From Stropharia rugosoannulata (taxonomy: Eukaryota > Basidiomycota > Agaricomycetes > Agaricales > Strophariaceae), in the NCBI GenBank assembly GCA_028532985.1, contig JANCIK010000002.1, forward strand, positions 3,038,001 to 3,102,000: 64,000 bases of DNA, read 5' to 3'. Shown here in pieces: positions 11,013 through 21,317 of this stretch; the first letter of the stretch is position 1, and each line of letters starts with the position of its first letter. Under the pieces are notes generated by a model. The model was not told the DNA's origin. It searched no databases and saw only the letters and a list, made by a program, of their open reading frames with translations. The translations under genes and the position numbers were made by a program.

Positions 11013-12961
11013 CTATTCGGAATCCTCATCCGACGAGTCTCCCCGCCGCCTGCGCTTGCTCGACCCATGTCGATTTCGCTGTATCGTCGGGAGAATTAGC
11101 AGGGCACTCCGAAGCACAAGCGGGGGGCAAAGGGAACGCACCAAGGGGAGTTTTTGGCCCTGATTGCCAAATGCGATGGAGAGCGCGGTGGTGTCTTGGA
11201 AAGACAAGGAACATTAGATAATTTTTTTAATATTTGTATAATTGCTTCATAATCTACACGGGACAACACACCTGGGACACCGGGAAAGCGCTTCGCAGAG
11301 TATACCGTGAAGGGCTCGGTGAAGGTCTGGGCCAGAACGGGGGATACGTCGTTGTGGACCCGCTGTGCGCCCATCTCAGGAGCCGGTGGTCTGTGTTACA
11401 CAGGTTATTTCAGGCGCACCGAGGAAGCGATAGGATATTTTTGAGCCGGAAGGGACGTGACAGAAGAAGAGAGAGAAAATACGCACGCTCCTACGTTCAT
11501 GAGACGCATTCTCAGCCGGAACGAGCCTGATATTGCGCGATCGTCAGCCATCTCGGCCCAGCGCAATGGGCGAGGGCAAGAGCTTACCTTCAGTGCGCAC
11601 GGACAGGTCCTGGAAGAGGAAGAAGATACCCGGCTTGCGGTGTTCGTCGAGCAGCCTGCAAGCGTTGGCAGAGAGGGGCCCGACAAGTGTGCGGGTGTAT
11701 GTATGCCGCGGCATGGGGACGGATGCAGGTGCGTGGGCGTGCGAGGGCGCGGGCGAGGGGGGCACGGCCTGCGGTGGGTACTGGGCGAACGACGGCTGCT
11801 GATACGGGGCGTGTACGTATTGTTGCTCGTCTGCAGGCGGCGGTGGCGGCGGAGGGGGCGGGGCGGTGTAAGGCGCCCATTCGCGGGCGTCCTGAGGCTG
11901 CGAAACGGGCGGCCCGCGCAGGGCAGGGTCGACGGCGTGGTCGACCTGGGTGTAGGCCGGATCTGTGCCCCAGGCGCGGTACGGCATCATCTCAGGCTCT
12001 GGGGCGGGCTCGGCGGGCCAGGCGGCGTCCGGGGCGGAGGACGCGGTGCTATTCGTCCTGCCGAAGGCGTGAATGGAAGGCAGGATCGGAGGTGGGAAGC
12101 TTGCGCTACGATCTACTGTGGGCAGCGGGGCTGGCGGGGCGTATCCCCAGGATGCTGCGGGGTCGTGTGGGACGGGGGCATATGGCGCGGGTTGTGGGTA
12201 AGCGACCGAATCCTGCGGAGGGAAATAGGACTGGTTTCCGTAGGGAGCATGTGCGCTTAGTGACGGGGTCGAGTTGCCTGTCTGAAAAATGGGGTGAGAC
12301 GGAGGTCCGGAATAAAGATAGCAAAGTATTCCAGACCTGATCACCTGGGCGGTACTGGGAGGGTGTGGGCGTCGTGCGGCCACCTGATGGGTTGGCTGCA
12401 ACAGAAGTGAGCGAGATAGGGCAGGGTGCGAGGGGCGCTTACCCTTGCGCTTTGGCTTTGAGGCGGACTGCTGGGGGATGTAGCGGTCTGTGGAGGAGGG
12501 ATGGAGGACGAGATTCATCTCCTGGTTGCCGTCGGCGGACCAGAGGTCGACGGTGACGAGAAAGAAGGAGCAGTCGACCTCGCTGATAAGCAGGGTGAGC
12601 GGTGTATGTGAGCGCATATATGCAGGCAGCTCACTCGACGTCGACGATAGAGTCGTCCTCGCGCTTGACGATCATTTTAGCGACGGCAGCCGGGGCGAGC
12701 GGACGGCGATCCTGGCAGGGACAAGGGATCAGCGAGAGCGGTGAGGGACGAAGGGCGACAGACCTTGTCACCAAAGCCGCACATGCGTGCGCGCAGGGGG
12801 TGCTGGACGACCTCGAGGGAGTAGTGCCTGTATGCGGGTGAGCAGCGGACTAGGACGGAGAGCAGGACGCACTTTCTGCCGGCCCACTGGCCCCAGACCT
12901 CGGGGGCGTCGTTTCGGGGGTGGTGTTGGTGGTGTTGACGGGCGTCCAACTGCTGGATCAT
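11013..12961 (-). CDS. velB: Velvet-domain regulator, VelB type
   Basis: Velvet transcription factors bind DNA through an NF-kappaB-like fold and control development, sporulation and secondary metabolism. VelB partners VeA/LaeA or VosA. Exons are 12961-12873, 12827-12764, 12711-12635, 12582-11588, 11526-11487, 11390-11272, 11194-11142 and 11078-11013; all phases close, giving 500 aa. The first velvet half has YSLEVVQHPLRARMCGFGDK followed by DRRP, the VelB-type signature, then FFLVTVDLWSADG. The second half starts near residue 375 with GPLSANACRLLDEH, FFLFQDLSVRTEG and FRLRMRLMNVG. Between them lie roughly 265 residues rich in Pro, Ala, Gln and Tyr, with a run of nine prolines. The C-terminus is basic then acidic (SSKRRRRGDSSDEDSE), a likely nuclear localisation signal. 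A longer N-terminus starting further upstream is possible but less likely. Confidence 0.9.
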
Positions 12962-13184
12962 GCTGGTCGGGGGAGAGTTGGGGCAACTGGGAATTCTCAC
13001 GTTGGGGGAGGAGGAGAAGATGGACCCGAGAGAGTGGAATGGCCAAGCGCAGGCCACCTCCGCCAGCACAGCCACCCACGCGCCCTTGAGCACGTCGCAT
13101 ACCGCCCCCTTGGGCCGCCCGCTCTCTTGGATCTAATGAGACGCCAAAACTTGGCACCACGTGATTGCTTTTATTACACACGTG

Positions 13185-14057
13185 CTACGCTAGGACCATG
13201 ATCGACACAGGCACTCCGTCTCCCAACCAGTACGTGCCCACCGTCCCAAACCCGTGCGCGTGGTAGAACCCGTCGTTCGCCGCGTTGCTCGACTGCAGGA
13301 ACATTCCCTGCCGCCCATCCACCGCCGCCTTAGCCGCCTTCAGCAGCGCGCCCCCGTACCCGCGCCCCTGCCAGTCCGGATCCGTCACCAGCACGCTCAC
13401 ACACACCATCTCCTCAATCCTGTCTTTGATCGTATGCTCGATTACCTCCATCGCCTTTTCCCGCTGTTCCGCCAGTCTCTGCACACAACCCGTCAGCCAG
13501 AACCTCTTTTGCCTCTGTCTGCTCACCCTCTTCTGCTCAGCACTCGGCAGCGGCCATGTGATCCATGCACAGATTACCTCGAGGAGCACGTCCGTCCATT
13601 GCTGGCGGCGCCCAATGCCCGGGTAGCTACATAGACTGCCAGTTAGCGCCCAAGCCAGGCCAGTGACGTCATACCCACAGCACGATAAATGCCTTGCCCC
13701 CGCCAACCGTGTACATCCGCTGCCGCAGGTGCCGTACACACAGCGCTGCCCATATCTGCACCCTCCGCATCCCCTTGTTTGTCTTTTCGCCCTGAACCTA
13801 TCTATCAGCCGACCACACACATGCACATTCAATTATCCTCACCGCCCGTAGGTACTCCTCCATAGGGTCATGCGCAAACCCCCGGTCCCATGTCCTGGCT
13901 GCCTTCCATAACTGGCCTGCCTAACAATTAAATGTCTGCGTGCTCGTGGGTGCGCGCTCTGCCAAGCCGCTTCACGTACGTACGTACCAAGGTGCATCCG
14001 CTTTGGCTGTGCACTGAGAAGCGGGAGTGTAGCCGTCAAGTTGTCCTTGTCATACAT
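13185..14057 (-). CDS. GNAT N-acetyltransferase, tandem copy A
   Basis: Predicted GNAT acetyltransferase of 209 aa, substrate unknown. Exons are 14057-13988, 13916-13843, 13791-13675, 13601-13527 and 13478-13185, with consistent phases. The N-terminal part includes QLWKAARTWDRGFAHDP and EYLRA. The helix RLAEQREKAMEVIEH leads into the acetyl-CoA motif DPDWQGRGYGGALLKAA (Q/RxxGxG/A). LQSSNAANDGFYHAHGF then forms the C-terminal GNAT strand-helix. The same order of segments recurs in the neighbouring copy B, so the two are paralogues. It lies tail to head downstream of copy B on the same strand and about 220 bp upstream of the velB start. A TATA-like element lies 65 bp before the chosen ATG. Confidence 0.8.
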
Positions 14058-15773
14058 CGCTGTGAAGGAGCGGGGGTATGCAACCAGGCGTAGATTGCAT
14101 TTAAGCTCCTCTCCATGGCCGCTATAATTAGCGCTCGATTCTTGTCACCCACTTCCAACTCCTACATGCCCATCTGCGCATCTACAACTGCGCATGCACT
14201 TTTTTTCTTCAACAAAGACAAGTGGCAAACCCCTCTTTCTCCCACCGCCAACTCTCGGCACAGACAGCCCGCATGATACCTGACAAACATCACACACCGA
14301 CATCATCGTAAGGACCTATCTTCAGCAAACTTTATGACCATCTGTCATCCCAACCTCAGCGCAGCGGTCCACGCGCCTTGATTCTATAACTAGCTCTCAA
14401 CCGCCCACCCCAGATCCTCATCATCCAGGGTGTGTGCCCCCACATTATCGACCCCGCACGTCTTCCACGTACTACTTGAATGGCCCTGAGGTACATCAGT
14501 GATGCGCCTGCTCAGCCTCCTGTCGCATTGTGCAGCACAGCGCACAGTGTACAAATTATCTACGCATGTGTTCAATCCACACTGTATATACACGTAATTG
14601 AAACAAATAAGCGGCGTCAGATGGCGCGCACGCGGCTGCACGCGGGCGGGTGGGCGCTTAGCCTGAACAGGGATGAAAACGCGTGGCACGCACTAAGGCT
14701 GCGCAAGAGCAAGAGCAAGAGCCTGGGCAAGCGAACCATTGCCCCATGTTCAATTTAGTACATCCAGCAAGCTCCGCCTCGAGCAGCCTCGAGGTCCTAA
14801 TTCCTACTTCTAGGCTCGCTAGAACACATTACACACTATGCAACACATAATTAAATCCTCGATGGGCACCGTTTATACATATTTGCAGCGCATTGGAGCA
14901 CTGGTACACTGGTAGAGTAGTAGTCTAAAGGTAGCAGGGTAGCAGGGTAGCAAAGGCGTTAGTAGATTGGAAGATAGGGCAGAAGTAATTTTGCCAGTTC
15001 ATATCTACTTGTGCTACCATATCTGTATGTCACGGTATGATTCACTCCATGTGTAGAATACATGCACAGAGACTCGCTGACGGACTGACGGACTTTGTAT
15101 AATACTTATGTCACGATGAATCTGCCGCCGCAGTCGCAGGACATCATCGTGGTCCACCGTCCAGGCAGCTGTGCCACAGAAGCACCAGTCTCGCGTGCGG
15201 GGCTCTTTCAAGTTGGCTCGCGTTGGGACTTCCGTGGGGTTCGACCGTCTCTTTCTCTGAGAAATACACAGCATGTCGTTCGTTTGGGGATAGGATAGAG
15301 TGTAGGGTCACTCAGCATTAGGTTTTACTATTACTATTAGGAATGCGTTGGTCTAAGTAGAGGAGGAGCGCGGTACTGCGTGGTTACCGCAGAGGGCGCT
15401 GTGCGCTGCGGTTTGCCGTCGTTCAGTGCTGGCGTCGCCATAGTGGTGTACTTCATGTAGGTAGGTAGTTCTGTGATACACACGAGGTGGAATCCAACGA
15501 TCGCGGTTCGATGGAGTGCCACAACCATGTTCATGTCCACCGTCCCAAGAATAGACGCCCACACGCCCCCAGAACCGTATAGTACAACCTCTCACGCGCA
15601 CGGTTCACGTCATCGTACTCTCTTCTCATACCATTACACATGGACGGACTCGTGATTGACTTACACCGTTGTAATTCGTAAATGAACGTTGAATGAACAC
15701 TTAATTATCGCTGAGATGAACACAGCACAGGTAATAAAACTAAGAACTTTAACACGCTAGTGCTACTTAGGTA
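14058..15773. other. Spacer between the two GNAT paralogues
   Basis: No gene is supported in these 1.7 kb. It holds the promoter of copy A, the 3-prime flank of copy B and small tandem repeats: about three CAAGAG units at 14704-14722 and GTAGCAGG units at 14931-14951. Open frames are short and do not look like protein families. Confidence 0.6.
14122..14132 (-). promoter_or_regulatory. TATA-like element before GNAT copy A
   Basis: The minus strand reads GCTAATTATAG, 65 bp upstream of the ATG at 14057. The identical 11-mer lies upstream of GNAT copy B at 17150-17160, so the element may have been duplicated with the gene. Confidence 0.45.
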
Positions 15774-17062
15774 CTAGATAGATATGAACGAATCGTGGTG
15801 CCGTGTTATCATCGAACCTGCGGGCTGGGGTTCTCTGAGCATCTAGAGTACAGCAACACAGCAGTGTATGTGTATGGGGTGGAGAAGTTGGTGGCACGGT
15901 GAAAGTAAACCTTATCACATATTCTTTGGATAGTACGAACAAACTCACAATCTGCACCAGGATGGGGTTGAGCATGTCATCTCCCTCCCCATCCCCCAAC
16001 TTCTTATTCATATCTCCACTCCCCACCCCCCACCTCCCGCTGTCCTCTGCACCACCACCAAGGCAGTACGCCCCGACCACGCGATACCCATGGGCGGCGT
16101 AGAACCGCTCATTCACCGGGTTGCTCGAGTGTAGGTACACCGCTTGCCCCGCGGAGTCGGCCTGCACAATGAGTGGGCGGTCATGAGCTGCTACGGTGTG
16201 CGATAGTAGTGAGGAGGGGCGTGTGCGTACCCAGCGGTTGACCGACTCCAGAAGCGCCCCACCGTGTCCACGCCGGCGGCACTCCGGGGTTGTGGCGAGG
16301 ATGTTGACGCACGTCATACGGGAGACGCGCTCCCCCAGCGCCTCTTTGAGCGCGCGCGCGGCCTTTTCGTGGTATTCTGCTAGCCTCTGCGGCGTATATC
16401 ATGTCATGTTGCAGGGAATCAAGTTAGAATTAGATTAGATTAGCCCAGGACGACACGCAACGCAACTAGAACAAAATAAACAGAAAATGACGATACGGAC
16501 CCGTTTCTGCTCTGCGCCGAGGTAGTGCAGGTCAATCCAGTCGGATATGTGGTGTATTGCTCCACCAAGTCCCAGTGGGCTATGGCCCGGTCTATCGGCT
16601 GTGGTGCGATATCTGCAGCACATTCAGCCTGTTATGAGACTCGCTACAGTAAAAGCCTGTATCTGCACGCTTACGCCATTATGAAGGCGTTACCGCTGTC
16701 GACCGTCTGTATTAGATGGCGCAGAGCAAAGAGCTTGGCTCGCATTTCGGACCGCCGGGGCTTTGCTCCCTGAATAGTGAAATTGGCAGCATGATATCCC
16801 AAATGATTATGTCAATAAACAAATGAGCTGAAAGAGGTGGAGAGAGATACATAGCGACTCACGGCTCTGAGGTACACAAGCAACGGGTCGGCCTCAAAGG
16901 CGCTGTCCCATGTCCGGGCGACCCTCCATATGTCGCCTGCACATCCCACCGGCGTTAGTGCCTGCCCGGAGCTTCGAAAGTCGAGAATTAAGATATGGCA
17001 CACCCACCGTATCGCATGGGCATTGGAGTTGTCAGTGTGCCCGCGCCTGTGTCGCGCCCCAT
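15774..17062 (-). CDS. GNAT N-acetyltransferase, tandem copy B
   Basis: Paralogue of the copy at 13.2-14.1 kb. It starts MGRDTGAGTLTTPMPMRYG, followed after an intron by DIWRVARTWDSAFEADP and VYLRA, which aligns with the copy A exon. Later exons give WIDLHYLGAEQKR, LAEYHEKAARALKEALGERV and the acetyl-CoA loop TTPECRRRGHGGALLESV. They are followed by AVYLHSSNPVNERFYAAHGY and a tail longer than in copy A, with a Gly/Asp-rich insert (GDMNKKLGDGEGDD). A last exon after a donor near 15950 adds MLREPQPAGSMITRHHDSF and the stop at 15774. Middle exon boundaries between about 16450 and 16860 are not resolved. The substrate is unknown. Confidence 0.75.
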
Positions 17063-17778
17063 GGCTTGGAGGAGGTGTGTAGTATGGAAACGCTGGTGCG
17101 AGGTGCGAGTGGGAGTTTTTCTGGCGGGCGGTGATGCTCGGGGCCTTCACTATAATTAGCTTGCGGCGTCATGTTTCGGACACCTGAGGTGGTATGGGCA
17201 AGTGTCCGCAGTGAAGAGAGTACCGGTGCCGTGGGCGTGGGCGTAGCTTCTAGCGCCTGCCTGACGCGGACAATGAGAAGCCAATACTCCAGGCAGCAGC
17301 TGTCTCAGAGCGTATTGCGCGAAGGGTCGGTCACAGACGGTACGGCTGTCAGCGGCCTTGAGAGGTTTGAGAGATGTTATTTGTGGTGGACTGGTGGCGC
17401 ATATGCGCAACTATGCAGGAGAACTGCGATAGCAGTCTGCCACTTTACTTGCGCGCTGAGCCGGTGCGGACAGTTGCTTCAGATTGCATTCGAAAGCCGT
17501 CAATGTAGTCGGTAAGAATGGATATGAGATGAGTATGAGCAGCTGCAGACCCATAAAGCTGAACAAGTTCCATTACTGGTTGTGGTGGAAGGCAAGTTGT
17601 TTACTGCCGCATGCGGAATCATCGCCGAGCCATGATCGGACGGTGCAGTTAACGGATCAAAACCTATTTTCTCACGATAGACTTCCGCGCATCTTTCAAC
17701 GCTTTCGACAGCCACCTAAAAATATAATTAACACTGAACTTTGTATTCTTCACCTGCGCTTGAATTCTCTCTTTCTCG
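17063..17778. other. Divergent promoter region, GNAT copy B and SET gene
   Basis: No coding sequence is supported. The stretch separates the divergent starts at 17062 (minus) and 17779 (plus). The minus-strand TATA-like element sits in its left part. A pyrimidine-rich tract (tctctctttctcg) immediately precedes the SET-gene ATG. Confidence 0.6.
17150..17160 (-). promoter_or_regulatory. TATA-like element before GNAT copy B
   Basis: The minus strand reads GCTAATTATAG, 88 bp upstream of the ATG at 17062, and is identical to the element before copy A. Confidence 0.45.
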
Positions 17779-19285
17779 ATGTCGGAATCGCCAGCTGCCT
17801 TAAACCTGAAATTGTGGCTTAAGAAGAAAGGGGGTGGATTTCACGACAACGCAGTATATCAACAAGGTGCTCTTCTTCGATTTGTGCGTCCTGGGGGGGC
17901 ATATTAGTTACATCCACTGCACAAGCCTAGACTGACGCCTGGCACTCATAGATCCGTCTGGATCTCGCATCATTGCAAACGATGATGTCCCAGCCGACTC
18001 GACAATCGTCTCATGCCCCTTCGATCTTGTGATCACTGAAGCAGTCGCTAAGAAAAATGTTCTCGAGGTCCTGGGAGGCGCTTTGCATGAAAGCACATGT
18101 GGGTGGAGCGAGCGGCAGTGGATCAGCACCTACCTCGCTCTGCATTGGATTATCGACCCTCGGGATTCCAGGTAAGATTAACGCGAACCAGCCTACGCTG
18201 CGGCTCTGCAGCGACTCACCCGACCCTCGCTAGATTCAATGATGCTAGTAGCAAGCTGCTGCACCGAAGTTATGTCGATACCCTGCCCAGAACGGAATCC
18301 CTCCGCACGCCCCTGCACTTTACGCCTTCCGAACTAAGCCTGTTCAAGGGGACAAACCTTTACGGCGCCACAATTGACCGCGAAAACGAGTGGAAGGCAG
18401 AATGGAGACAGTGCAATGACGTCTGTGCGCGCTGCGACCTATACCTCGGAGAGCAGTTTACCTGGTTTGTACTCCTACCGGCATTCTCTACGCGCTTATC
18501 TTACGGGTTTGGTACAGGGAGCGATATCTTACTGCCGCCACATATCTCTCATCTCGCGCCTTTCCGTCTTCCTTGTTATCACCCACGCCCACGCTTGTGC
18601 ATTCTTCGTCCACCCAACCGGTCTTAATACCGGGCGTCGATGCTCTGAATCACGCCCGTGGACAGCCAGTCTCCTGGGCTGTCACATATCCCGACGATAA
18701 GAATAAATCCGCCGGGATGGGCGGGCAGCAGCAGCCCACGATATCGCTTGTCATCCACGCCCCAACGCCGGCCGGGCAAGAGCTACTGAACAACTACGGT
18801 CCCAAGCCGAACGCGGAGCTTATACTGGGCTATGGGTTCAGCATGCCCAATAACCCGGATGACACAATCGTGCTTAAAATCGGCGGCATTGGCGGACGCA
18901 AATGGGAGGTCGGGCGCAGCGCTCGGGGAGCACAGGGCTTGTGGATGGAGATACTCTCGACGGTTGCCGGTCCAGAGGCGCCGCCCACTTACGAAGACAT
19001 ACTTGACGCATCTGGCATGTTGAGCGACATGGTCGAAAACCTGATTATGCGTCTGCCCAATGCGGTGATTCCAAATCCAGAAGACGCCCGGCCGGACGTG
19101 ATTAGCATGTTTCGTGACTACTTGGAAGGTACGCAGTTTGCTTATTTAGATAGAACCGGAAGTGGCTTATGTTCACGGCAGGTCAAAATGCCGTGCTGCA
19201 GTCATTGCTTGAATTCTGCGAGGTACGGGAACAAGAGGCAGTAGAATTGGCTCGGGAACAGGGGGTAGATCTCGTCCTGGATTAA
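17779..19285 (+). CDS. SET-domain protein lysine methyltransferase (RKM/Rubisco-LSMT-like)
   Basis: A 417-aa AdoMet-dependent lysine methyltransferase of the class that in fungi methylates ribosomal proteins or other non-histone targets. Exons are 17779-17866, 17952-18171, 18234-18464, 18518-19128 and 19182-19285, with matching phases. It begins MSESPAALNLKLWLKKKGGG, like the N-terminus of this family. The region PVLIPGVDALNHARG carries the DxxNH AdoMet-binding motif, and PNAELILGYGF is the conserved C-terminal part of the SET fold. Between the early strands lies the long helical i-SET insert typical of LSMT-like enzymes. The C-terminal part (from NNPDDTIVLKIG) corresponds to the substrate-binding domain, here rather short. 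The exact substrate cannot be read. Confidence 0.85.
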
Positions 19286-19586
19286 GGAAAATGCGTGCAA
19301 TGCATGGATGAAACGGTTGCTCTTGAATTGAAGTCCTAGGACATTGTGCATCATTCAATTGCTGTGAATGGAGGTCATTGAGGTGTTTGCGATCACTTTC
19401 TGTCACCGGCTCAGGGCGCAGTAAATTATCCGATGGCTTTGAGTATCGTGGCGAAAGTTGGATGTTTGACAGACAAGGCAGTTATGAGTGTGAGATGCGG
19501 AGGAGGAGTCCGAGCTGCACGTGAAGAGGGGCGATCAATTGATTTCTCGCCTTTCGGATAGCAACAGACTTCATCCATCTCCTCCC

Positions 19587-21091
19587 ATGGCTGACCAGGC
19601 TGCAGCAAAGAAGATCCTCTTCGACCTGTCCAAACGGGAAGACCTCAACAACAAGGTCTGTGCAGACTGCTCCAACCCCAATCCTCAATGGGCATCACTC
19701 AGGTATGCTTCGCCTTGGACGTAATTTCACTGCTCATCTTCCACCGCAGCTTCGCCATCTTCATATGTCTGCAATGTGCTGGTGTTCACCGCGGATTTGG
19801 AGTGCACATTAGGCTAGCATAACCCCTAAAGCTAAAAAGACAGTCACCTGGTGTTTATATTATCTCCCGTTTAGCTTTGTGCGATCCATTTCAATGGATA
19901 CATGGCAGGAGGAACAGGTTCGACGCATGCAAGTAGGTGGCTCATAACGTCTCTTGCACCTTAGGATTGCAACTCACATCAAGGGTACAGCTCGGAGGAA
20001 ATCTTGCGTTCAAGGACTTCATGAAATCCTACGAACCAGCTGACCAGGGCGGGTTCAAGGATGGCGCCAGTCCGTATGACACGTATCATTGTTGGGCAGC
20101 AGCGCAGTACCGAGAAAAAGTAAGTCTCTCCGGTATCCCCATCCAAATCGCGATCAACGTTTATTAACCTTGATCACCATGAATTCAGTTGGATGCGATG
20201 TTAGCAGGCCGGGATTGGTCACCCTCCGCGCCCCCCGCAACCTTCACCGCAGGCTCCCGCTCGGCCTCACCCGCCCCCAGTGTCCAGGGCCTCCGCAAAT
20301 CTCGGGCGGCGAACCGCACCCTGACTGGGCGCAGCAGCGACTCCAGCTCGCCGGCATCCTCTTTCCGGAAATCTCCTACACCCAGCGCGGCTCAAGACCA
20401 AAAGACCGCGAATGAGAGTTACTTTGCGAACCTCGGACGTGCGAACGAGTCGCGGCCTATGGACCTGCCGCCCTCGCAGGGTGGGCGCTACACAGGTTTC
20501 GGAAGCACGCCTACGTCACCACCACCGAACGCGAACCCTCTCTCCTCCGCCAACGCGCCGAGCTTGAGCGAACTGCAGGAGAACCCCGTCGCAGCGATAA
20601 GCAAGGGCTGGTCCCTCTTTGCCGCTGCAGTAGCAGGCGCGTCGCGCGTCGTCACGGAGAATGTTATCCAGCCCGGCGTAGAGCGCGTCACCGACCCCAA
20701 TTTCCAGGCAAGTGTGAAGGGATATGTTGGTGAGGCACAGCGGCGCGCGGCAGCGGTTGGGAGCACTGCGAATGAGTGGTCCAAACAGCAGTTTGGCGTT
20801 GATGTGGCGGATACGGTTGGTGGAGTCGTTGGCACGGTTAAGGAAAAGGTGGCGGGCGGGCCTACGCGCTCGGGATACGGATCGTTGGCTCTGACGAGCC
20901 CCGACTCAACGCACGAATCGTCGGCGCTCTATCATGATGGGGACGATGATGATCTGTTCACCGAATATCGTGGACTGACACCGGCGACGGAGACATCGAC
21001 CGGTGGGCATAACGCGAGCTCTGCTGGTAACACAGGGAAGGCGCCAGCTGCTAAAAATTCTAGTTGGGATGATGAGTGGAATGATTTTTAG
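19587..21091 (+). CDS. GCS1: ArfGAP-domain protein, Gcs1/ArfGAP1 type
   Basis: GTPase-activating protein for Arf small GTPases, acting in Golgi-ER vesicle traffic. It is 422 aa. Exons are 19587-19702, 19750-19812, 19875-19932, 19991-20119 and 20189-21091, with consistent phases. The zinc finger is CADCSNPNPQWAS then FAIFICLQCAGVHRGFGVHI (CxxCx16CxxC), with the arginine finger in HRG. SFVRSISMDTW and LGGNLAFKDFM complete the ArfGAP domain by residue 140. The remainder is Ser/Pro-rich and low in complexity. An amphipathic segment (residues about 250-330) could act as a curvature sensor, and the C-terminal SSWDDEWNDF is an acidic-aromatic tail seen in the family. The second intron (19813-19874) starts with GC rather than GT. 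Assignment to Gcs1 rather than another ArfGAP rests on the domain layout. Confidence 0.88.
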
Positions 21092-21317
21092 ATTATATTG
21101 GAATACATACATCTATACCCGACCATCTATCCAGTACTTAAGTTTTGTGAAGTATCAGCTAAACTTGACCTGAGTAGTTTGTGGTCAACTACGTCACGGA
21201 CTGGTTGGTCCGGCCGCGCCGTGTGTAATGTCCGGAGCTTCATGTTGGCTTCATGCTTGTTGAGGTTATCAACTGCTTGCTCATTTCTCTTCTCTGATAC
21301 TACTAGTCGACTACACG

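Noticed and set aside
9908..11068. 386-codon open frame on the minus strand
   Set aside because: It is the antisense shadow of the GC-rich 3-prime half of the PPR gene, is full of Arg, Ala and Val as expected from such a shadow, and has no family resemblance.
11457..12340. Plus-strand frames of 217 and 267 codons
   Set aside because: They are Gly/Arg-rich shadows of the velB proline-rich insert on the other strand; the velB exon phases all close.
12359..12454. Possible intron inside the long velB exon (GTAAGCGCC donor near 12440)
   Set aside because: The donor looks good, but no acceptor within a normal intron length restores the frame, while reading straight through keeps the phase with the next exon.
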